Source of the DNA: Desulfocurvus sp.
GTDB taxonomy: Bacteria > Desulfobacterota > Desulfovibrionia > Desulfovibrionales > Desulfovibrionaceae
Assembly (NCBI RefSeq): GCF_023230885.1
Contig: NZ_JALNWM010000094.1
Span: forward strand, 1-12,266
Direction of reading: 5' to 3'
Length of the DNA: 12,266 nt
Part shown: piece by piece, positions 5,844 through 12,266 of the stretch
Layout: every line of letters starts with the position of its first letter
Numbering within the stretch: position 1 is the stretch's first letter
Notes under the pieces: generated by a model
What the model was told of the DNA's origin: nothing
Databases searched by the model: none
What the model saw: only the letters and a program-made list of their open reading frames with translations
Translations under genes and position numbers: made by a program

Positions 5844-6587
5844 ATGAGCGACCTCCCCAAGACAGCACTGGTTACCGGCGGATCCCGAGGCATCGGCAAG
5901 GCCTGCGCCCTGCGCCTGGCCGCCGACGGCTTCCAGGTCTACCTGACCTATGTGAGCCGCCCCGAAGAGGCCCAGGCCACCGTCGAGGCCATCGAGGCCG
6001 CCGGGGGCCGCGCCCGCGCCTTCCGCCTGGACCAGGGCGACCGCGCGGCCATCGCCGCCTTTTTCGCCGAGCACATCAAGGACAAGGTCCACCTGGCCGC
6101 GCTGGTCAACAACGCGGGCATGACCCGCGACGGGCTGCTCATCCGCATGAAGGACGAAGACTGGGACGCCGTGCTCGGGGTGAACCTCTCCGGGGCCTTC
6201 GCCTGTCTGCGCGAGGCCGCCAAGATCATGGGCCGCCAGCGCGCCGGGCGCATCGTCAACATGGCCTCCGTGGTCGGCCAGTCGGGCAACGCGGGCCAGG
6301 CCAACTATGTGGCCTCCAAGGCCGGGCTCATCGGCCTGACCAAGACCGCCGCCCTGGAGCTGGCCCCGCGCGGGGTCACCGTCAACGCCGTGGCCCCGGG
6401 CTTCATCGCCACGGACATGACCGCCGTGCTGCCCGAAAAAATCACCGAGGCGATGCTGGAGCGCATCCCCCTGCGGCGCCTGGGCACCCCCGAGGACATC
6501 GCCGGGGCCGTCTCCTTCCTCGTTTCCGACGCCGCCGCGTACGTCACGGGCCAGTGCCTGTCCGTCACGGGCGGCATGTACATGTAA
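5844..6587 (+). CDS. fabG: 3-oxoacyl-ACP reductase (FabG)
   Basis: FabG reduces beta-ketoacyl-ACP to beta-hydroxyacyl-ACP with NADPH, the first reductive step of each elongation cycle. The 247-residue protein is a classical short-chain dehydrogenase. The nucleotide-binding motif TGGSRGIGKA is at 11-20, NNAG at 89-92, the catalytic tetrad residues are N114, S142, Y155 and K159, and PGFIATDM is at 185-192. The C-terminus VTGGMYM matches the ending usual for FabG rather than for other short-chain dehydrogenases. Only a weak SD (GGAAG, 5827-5831) precedes the ATG, 12 nt away. acpP follows after 56 nt. The adjacent fabH, acpP and fabF make fatty-acid synthesis the safe assignment. Confidence 0.96.
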   Translation: MSDLPKTALVTGGSRGIGKACALRLAADGFQVYLTYVSRPEEAQATVEAIEAAGGRARAFRLDQGDRAAIAAFFAEHIKDKVHLAALVNNAGMTRDGLLIRMKDEDWDAVLGVNLSGAFACLREAAKIMGRQRAGRIVNMASVVGQSGNAGQANYVASKAGLIGLTKTAALELAPRGVTVNAVAPGFIATDMTAVLPEKITEAMLERIPLRRLGTPEDIAGAVSFLVSDAAAYVTGQCLSVTGGMYM

Positions 6588-6633
6588 CGCCAACAAGCGG
6601 CGGGCCCGCCCGCCAACAAAGCAAATTGAAGAC

Positions 6634-6640
6634 TGGAGGA
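6634..6640 (+). promoter_or_regulatory. Ribosome-binding site of acpP
   Basis: TGGAGGA lies 3 nt before the ATG at 6644 (4 nt counted from GGAGG), in an AT-rich stretch starting near 6613. It decides this start over the in-frame ATG at 6554, which lies inside the end of fabG. The strong site and weak local structure fit the high output expected of acyl carrier protein. Confidence 0.8.
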
Positions 6641-6643
6641 ACA

Positions 6644-6874
6644 ATGTCCGTCGAAGCCAAAGTCAAAGAGATCATCGTGGACCAGCTGGGCGTTTCCGCC
6701 GACGAAGTGCACAACGACGCCTCCTTCGTCGAGGACCTGGGCGCCGACTCCCTGGACCTGACCGAGCTGATCATGGCCATGGAAGAGGAGTTCGGCATCG
6801 AGATCGACGACGACGAGGCCCAGAAGCTCGTCAAGGTGCAGGACGCCATCGACTACATCGCCAACAACAAATAG
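6644..6874 (+). CDS. acpP: Acyl carrier protein
   Basis: This 76-residue acidic protein carries growing acyl chains on a 4'-phosphopantetheine arm. The attachment serine is S36 in the signature EDLGADSLDLTELIMAMEE. The start MSVEAKVKEIIVDQLGVSAD and the end AIDYIANNK are typical, and four predicted helices fit the fold. An upstream in-frame ATG at 6554 would add 30 residues that look unlike ACP and overlap fabG, so it is rejected. The gene is 56 nt behind fabG. It is followed by a strong rho-independent terminator before fabF, which would let acpP be transcribed more than the genes downstream. In the cell ACP serves FabH, FabG and FabF encoded here, and PlsX when chains are handed to phospholipids. 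Confidence 0.98.
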   Translation: MSVEAKVKEIIVDQLGVSADEVHNDASFVEDLGADSLDLTELIMAMEEEFGIEIDDDEAQKLVKVQDAIDYIANNK

Positions 6875-6900
6875 GGCCACGCCCTGCCGCTGCCCTTCGC

Positions 6901-6946
6901 GGAGCGTCTTGTGGCCCTGCGGGGCCACGAGACGCTTCCGTTTTCT
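6901..6946 (+). terminator. Rho-independent terminator after acpP
   Basis: A 14-bp stem (arms 6904-6917 and 6922-6935, one G-U pair) closes on the tetraloop TGCG and can extend by three more pairs to 6901/6938. It is followed by TTTT at 6941-6944. This is the strongest terminator in the window, 26 nt after the acpP stop. It should end most fab transcripts before fabF, with readthrough or a separate promoter needed for the genes beyond. Confidence 0.9.
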
Positions 6947-6964
6947 CCGTCAACCCCACCCCGG

Positions 6965-6986
6965 TGAGCCCGCCCCCAGGGGCTCA
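6965..6986 (+). other. Hairpin in the fabF leader
   Basis: TGAGCCC (6965-6971) and GGGCTCA (6980-6986) form a perfect 7-bp stem with an 8-nt loop. It ends 1 nt before the fabF SD (GCGAGG, 6988-6993). No T-tract follows, so it is not a terminator. It could protect the mRNA end or influence ribosome access, but no regulatory role is shown. Confidence 0.5.
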
Positions 6987-6997
6987 AGCGAGGCTGT

Positions 6998-8242
<1,245 letters not shown>

Positions 8243-8253
8243 CAAGACCGCCA

Positions 8254-8273
8254 CGGGCCCCGCGCGGGGCCCG
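8254..8273 (+). other. Perfect 20-nt palindrome between fabF and glyA
   Basis: CGGGCCCC and GGGGCCCG flank GCGC; the whole 20 nt is self-complementary and can form an 8-bp hairpin. It lies 29 nt before the glyA ATG. There is no T-tract after it, so it is not a standard terminator. It begins with the same CGGGCCCC as the three-copy 14-mer. Confidence 0.6.
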
Positions 8274-8302
8274 CGCAACAGAGCACCAGGAAGGATACCG
8301 CG

Positions 8303-9544
<1,242 letters not shown>

Positions 9545-9561
9545 GCCGCCCGGGCCGGTCC

Positions 9562-9587
9562 GCCGGGGCGGCGCATGCCGCCCCGGC
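9562..9587 (+). other. 26-nt perfect palindrome after glyA
   Basis: The arms GCCGGGGCGGC (9562-9572) and GCCGCCCCGGC (9577-9587) flank GCAT, giving an 11-bp hairpin 17 nt after the glyA stop. Flanking sequence 9544-9558 can pair with 9583-9597 (one mismatch) as a competing fold. No T-run follows on the plus strand. It may stabilise the glyA mRNA end or pause polymerase; full termination is doubtful. Confidence 0.55.
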
Positions 9588-9635
9588 CCGGGCCGCCCCG
9601 GCCGCGAATTGACATCACGCCCGGCCCCCGGGCCC

Positions 9636-9646
9636 GGAGGTGGAGG
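9636..9646 (+). promoter_or_regulatory. Ribosome-binding site of the dCMP deaminase gene
   Basis: Two adjacent sites, GGAGGT (9636-9641, 8 nt before the ATG) and GGAGG (9642-9646, 3 nt before it), support the start at 9650. A longer in-frame start at 9575 would begin inside the palindrome and add a proline/arginine-rich stretch not expected in the family. Confidence 0.75.
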
Positions 9647-9649
9647 CAC

Positions 9650-10108
9650 ATGAACACGCGAATGTCCTGGCCCGACTATTTCATGGGCATCACCTACCTG
9701 GTGGCCGAACGCTCCACCTGCACCCGGCGCAAGGTCGGCGCCGTGGCCGTGCGCGACAAGCGCATCCTGGCCACGGGCTACAACGGCGCCCCCAGCGACA
9801 CCCCCCACTGCCTGGACATCGGCTGCCTGCGCGAGGAGCTGGGCGTGCCCTCGGGCCAGCGCCACGAAATCTGCCGCGGCCTGCACGCCGAGCAGAACGT
9901 GATCATCCAGGCCGCCCTGCACGGCGTGAGCATCAAGGGCGCGGACCTCTACTGCACCACCCAGCCCTGCCTCATCTGCACCAAGATGCTCATCAACGCC
10001 CAGGTGGCGGCGGTCTATTTCACCGAGGCCTACCCCGACCCCCTGGCCGAGCGGATGATGGCCGAATCCGGCGTGACCTTCACGCGCATCGCCTATGACC
10101 GCCCCTAG
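9650..10108 (+). CDS. Deoxycytidylate (dCMP) deaminase family protein
   Basis: The 152-residue protein belongs to the zinc cytidine/deoxycytidylate deaminase superfamily and looks like ComEB/dCMP deaminase, which makes dUMP and ammonia from dCMP for thymidylate synthesis. The zinc site is HAE at residues 79-81 (H79 ligand, E81 proton shuttle) and PCLIC at 106-110 (C107, C110). SWPDYFMGI (6-14), RSTCTRRKVGAV (21-32) and GYNGAPSDTPHC (43-54) are typical of dCMP deaminases and unlike tRNA adenosine or free cytidine deaminases. C54, C59, H72 and C75 could form the second, structural metal site known in some members. The start is set by two SD sites. The gene overlaps ribD, itself partly a deaminase, by 14 nt, so their translation is probably coupled. 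Confidence 0.9.
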   Translation: MNTRMSWPDYFMGITYLVAERSTCTRRKVGAVAVRDKRILATGYNGAPSDTPHCLDIGCLREELGVPSGQRHEICRGLHAEQNVIIQAALHGVSIKGADLYCTTQPCLICTKMLINAQVAAVYFTEAYPDPLAERMMAESGVTFTRIAYDRP

Positions 10109-11234
10109 CCACGAGGAATTCATGCGCCAGGCCGCGGCCCTGGCGGCCCGGGGCCGCGGCGCCACGGCGCCCAACCCCTGCGTGGGCGCGCTGCTCGTGC
10201 GCGGGGGCGAGGTGCTGGCGCGCGGCTGGCACCGGCGCTGCGGCGGGCCCCACGCCGAGCCCGAATGCCTGGCCGACGCCCGCTCCAGGGGCGTGGACCC
10301 CGCGGGCTGCACCCTGTATGTGACCCTGGAACCCTGCAACCACCAGGGCCGGACCCCGCCCTGCACCCGGGCCATCCTGGAGGCCGGGATCCGCGAGGTG
10401 GTGGCCGGCATGGCCGACCCCAACCCCGTGGCCGGGGGCGGGGCCGAGTTCCTGCGCGCCAACGGCGTGGCCGTGCGCATGGGGGTGGAGCAGGCCCTGT
10501 GCCGCGACCTGGTGGCGGACTTCCTGGTCTGGCAGCGCACGGACCGGCCCTACGTCTACCTCAAGCTGGCCAGCACCCTGGACGGGCGCATCGCCACGCG
10601 CACGGGCCATTCGCGCTGGATCAGCGGGCCCGAGTCGCGCGCGGCGGTCCATGCCCTGCGCGCGCGCTGCCAGGCGGTCATCGTCGGCGGGGGCACCCTG
10701 CGCGCCGACGACCCCCGACTCACCGTGCGCCTGCCCGGCGACGTGCCCGCCCCCGGGCCCCAGCCCCTGGCCGTTGTGGTCACCAGCGCCCTGCCCGGGC
10801 CGGACGATTTCGCCCTGACCCGCGAGCGCCCGCAGGAAACCATTTTCTGGACCGGCGAGGCCCAGGCGGCCACGGGGCAGGCCGAAGCCCTGCGCGCGCG
10901 CGGCTGCCGCGTGTGGGCCCTGCCGCCCGCCCCGGGCCCCCGCCAGGGGCTGGACCTGGGCCGGGGCCTGGCCCGGCTGCGCGAGCAGTGCGCGGCGTGG
11001 TATGTGCTGTGCGAGGGGGGCGGGTCTTTGGCCTTGAGTTTCCTGCACGCGGGGCTTATGGACGAGTTCCGGCTCTTCGTGGCCCCCAAGATACTGGCCG
11101 ACGGCCAGGCCCGGCCGCTGATGGACGGCCTGGCCCCCCAGGTCATGGACCAGGCCCTGGCCATGCGCTGGAGCGCGGCCCGGCCCAGCGGCGAGGACGT
11201 CTTGCTCATCTACCGCCCCCGGGAGGACGGCTAG
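10095..11234 (+). CDS. ribD: Bifunctional riboflavin biosynthesis deaminase/reductase RibD
   Basis: RibD carries out the second and third steps of riboflavin synthesis from GTP: deamination of the pyrimidine ring, then NADPH reduction of the ribosyl side chain. The N-terminal deaminase domain (about 1-145) holds PNPCVGALLV (26-35), HAE at 53-55 and EPCNHQGRTPPC (79-90), giving zinc ligands H53, C81 and C90. The C-terminal reductase domain has KLASTLDGRIAT (157-168), SRWISG (173-178), DDPRLTVR (205-212) and CEGGGSL (306-312). The 379 residues fit the bifunctional family. The start is uncertain: ATG 10095 overlaps the previous gene with no SD, while ATG 10122 has GAGG 5 nt before it but loses the usual short N-terminal lead (HEEF). 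I prefer 10095 with translational coupling. ribE begins 2 nt after the stop. Confidence 0.95.
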   Translation: MTAPSHEEFMRQAAALAARGRGATAPNPCVGALLVRGGEVLARGWHRRCGGPHAEPECLADARSRGVDPAGCTLYVTLEPCNHQGRTPPCTRAILEAGIREVVAGMADPNPVAGGGAEFLRANGVAVRMGVEQALCRDLVADFLVWQRTDRPYVYLKLASTLDGRIATRTGHSRWISGPESRAAVHALRARCQAVIVGGGTLRADDPRLTVRLPGDVPAPGPQPLAVVVTSALPGPDDFALTRERPQETIFWTGEAQAATGQAEALRARGCRVWALPPAPGPRQGLDLGRGLARLREQCAAWYVLCEGGGSLALSFLHAGLMDEFRLFVAPKILADGQARPLMDGLAPQVMDQALAMRWSAARPSGEDVLLIYRPREDG

Positions 11235-11236
11235 CC

Positions 11237-11905
11237 ATGTTCACAGGACTGGTGGAGTGCACCGGCGCCGTGGTCGGCCTGGAGCCGCGCGGCGCGCAGA
11301 CGCGCCTGCGCGTGAGCCCGGCGTCCATGCGCGATTTCGTGGCCGGCGAGAGCATCGCCGTCAACGGCGCCTGCCTGACGGTGGAAACCTTCGGGCCGGA
11401 CTGGTTCGCGGCCTACGCCTCGGCCGAGACCCTGCGCGTGACCAGCCTGGGCGCACTGCGCACCGGGGCCCGGGTCAACCTGGAGCGCGCCCTGGCCCTG
11501 GGCGGGCGCCTGGGCGGGCACCTGGTTTCGGGGCATGTGGACTGCCTGGCCGAGGTGGCCGCCGTGCGCCCGGCGGGCGAGTCGCGCATCTACCGCCTCG
11601 CCTTTCCCGCCGCCTTCGGCCCGCAGGTCATCGCCAAGGGCTCCGTGGCCCTGGACGGCGTGAGCCTGACCGTCAACGCCTGCGGCGACGACTGGCTGGA
11701 GGTCAACGTCATCCCCGAGACGCAGCGGGTGACGACCATCGCCTCCTGGGCCCCCGGCCGGGCCGTGAACATGGAGACGGACTTGATCGGCAAGTATGTG
11801 CAGCGTATGCTCGGCCCCTGGGCCGCGCGCGCCGGGGCCCGCGGCGAGTCCGCCCCCGGGCCGGGCCCCATCACCGAGGACTTCCTGCGCAGGCACGGAT
11901 TCTGA
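11237..11905 (+). CDS. ribE: Riboflavin synthase alpha subunit
   Basis: Riboflavin synthase dismutates two 6,7-dimethyl-8-ribityllumazines into riboflavin and a pyrimidine that returns to the pathway. The 222-residue protein has the expected duplicated lumazine-binding domains. The first opens MFTGLVE, with GESIAVNGACLTV at 37-49. The second follows GGHLVSGHVD (93-102), with KGSVALDGVSLTVN at 134-147. NMETDLIGKYVQR (178-190) is the usual end of the core. The last 25-30 residues are a glycine/proline-rich tail ending EDFLRRHGF. GGAGG (11222-11226) lies within the end of ribD, 10 nt before the ATG, and only 2 nt separate the genes, so coupling to ribD is likely. The symbol ribE follows the Desulfovibrio and Bacillus usage for the alpha subunit (ribC in E. 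coli). Confidence 0.97.
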   Translation: MFTGLVECTGAVVGLEPRGAQTRLRVSPASMRDFVAGESIAVNGACLTVETFGPDWFAAYASAETLRVTSLGALRTGARVNLERALALGGRLGGHLVSGHVDCLAEVAAVRPAGESRIYRLAFPAAFGPQVIAKGSVALDGVSLTVNACGDDWLEVNVIPETQRVTTIASWAPGRAVNMETDLIGKYVQRMLGPWAARAGARGESAPGPGPITEDFLRRHGF

Positions 11906-11916
11906 TACGACCACAC

Positions 11917-11937
11917 CGGGGCGGCGCGAGCGCCCCG
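11917..11937 (+). other. Hairpin between ribE and ribB(A)
   Basis: CGGGGCG (11917-11923) pairs with CGCCCCG (11931-11937) around a 7-nt loop, in the 49-nt spacer before ribB(A). No T-tract follows. It resembles the other GC hairpins found in spacers of this region and is not a likely terminator. Confidence 0.45.
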
Positions 11938-11954
11938 CCGCAAGAGGACGCCAC

Positions 11955-12266
11955 ATGCCCATTGTTTCGGCTGAAGAAGCCATCGAGGAAATCCGCAAGG
12001 GACGGATGATCATCCTGGTCGACGACGAGGACCGCGAAAACGAGGGCGACCTGACCATCGCCGCCGAATTCGCGACGCCCGAGGCCATCAATTTCATGGC
12101 CACCCACGGGCGCGGGCTCATCTGCCTGTCCATGGCCCCGCAGCTGGTGGAACGCCTGCAACTGCCCATGATGACCACCAAGAACGAGTCGGGCTACGGC
12201 ACGCCGTTCACCGTGTCCATCGAGGCCCGCCGGGGCGTGACCACCGGCATCTCGGCCTACGACCGC
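11955..12266 (+). CDS. 3,4-dihydroxy-2-butanone 4-phosphate synthase (RibB or RibBA), 3' end missing
   Basis: The frame stays open to the end of the window, giving 104 residues. The sequence is the N-terminal part of the RibB domain, which converts ribulose 5-phosphate to 3,4-dihydroxy-2-butanone 4-phosphate and formate. The acidic metal-binding loop DDEDRENEGDL lies at residues 23-33. HGRGLICLSM (51-60) and the block TTKNESGYGTPFTVSI (74-89) match the family. RGVTTGISAYDR (93-104) is the next conserved segment. The full gene may code for RibB alone or for RibBA with a GTP cyclohydrolase II domain; the window ends before this can be seen. The SD, AAGAGGA (11942-11948), lies 6 nt before the ATG. 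The gene completes a ribD-ribE-ribB(A) run; ribH would be expected downstream. Confidence 0.95.
   Translation, partial: MPIVSAEEAIEEIRKGRMIILVDDEDRENEGDLTIAAEFATPEAINFMATHGRGLICLSMAPQLVERLQLPMMTTKNESGYGTPFTVSIEARRGVTTGISAYDR

Noticed and set aside
6554..6643. N-terminal extension of acyl carrier protein from an upstream in-frame ATG
   Set aside because: It overlaps the end of fabG, has no ribosome-binding site and adds residues foreign to ACP. The ATG at 6644 has a strong site.
9609..9614. Perfect TTGACA upstream of the dCMP deaminase gene
   Set aside because: The sequence 15-20 nt downstream is pure G/C with nothing like a -10 box, so it is not a convincing promoter.
9575..9649. N-terminal extension of the dCMP deaminase
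   Set aside because: The added residues are proline/arginine-rich from palindromic spacer DNA. The start at 9650 has two good ribosome-binding sites and matches family length.

Overview
The window is a GC-rich bacterial chromosome segment with strong GC bias at third codon positions. It carries ordinary housekeeping genes packed head to tail. The order rpmB (divergent) / DUF177-rpmF-plsX-fabH-fabG-acpP-fabF-glyA-dCMP deaminase-ribD-ribE-ribB(A) is the one I remember for Desulfovibrio-type sulfate reducers (Desulfovibrionaceae, Desulfobacterota). The organism assignment therefore rests on remembered gene order and protein character, not on a search. I see no prophage, insertion sequence, CRISPR array, tRNA, rRNA, defence system or biosynthetic gene cluster.

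Left part (1-2412): the 3' end of a small NifU-like (Nfu) iron-sulfur scaffold gene, then gltX (glutamyl-tRNA synthetase), then a NeuD/PglD-type sugar O/N-acyltransferase close behind gltX. A rho-independent terminator reading on the minus strand closes the next gene, rpmB (ribosomal protein L28), which faces the opposite way.

Middle (2658-6946): a divergent promoter region of about 200 bp separates rpmB from a lipid/ribosome operon: DUF177 (YceD-like), rpmF (L32), plsX, fabH, fabG, acpP. rpmF and plsX overlap by 11 nt. fabG is preceded by an AT-rich gap with its own promoter candidate. No fabD lies in the cluster. A strong rho-independent terminator follows acpP.

Right part (6998-12266): fabF, glyA, a deoxycytidylate deaminase, ribD, ribE and the 5' part of ribB or ribBA. 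This joins fatty-acid elongation, one-carbon metabolism (methylene-tetrahydrofolate), dUMP supply and riboflavin synthesis. The dCMP deaminase and ribD overlap by 14 nt, and ribD and ribE are 2 nt apart. I see no FMN riboswitch in the spacers ahead of the rib genes.

Most spacers inside the operons contain short GC-rich self-complementary sequences. An identical 14-mer, CGGGCCCCGGCCCG, occurs in three spacers in a row (ahead of rpmF, fabH and fabG). This repeat and the terminator between acpP and fabF are the most notable non-coding signals. I did not find an undescribed system in this window.
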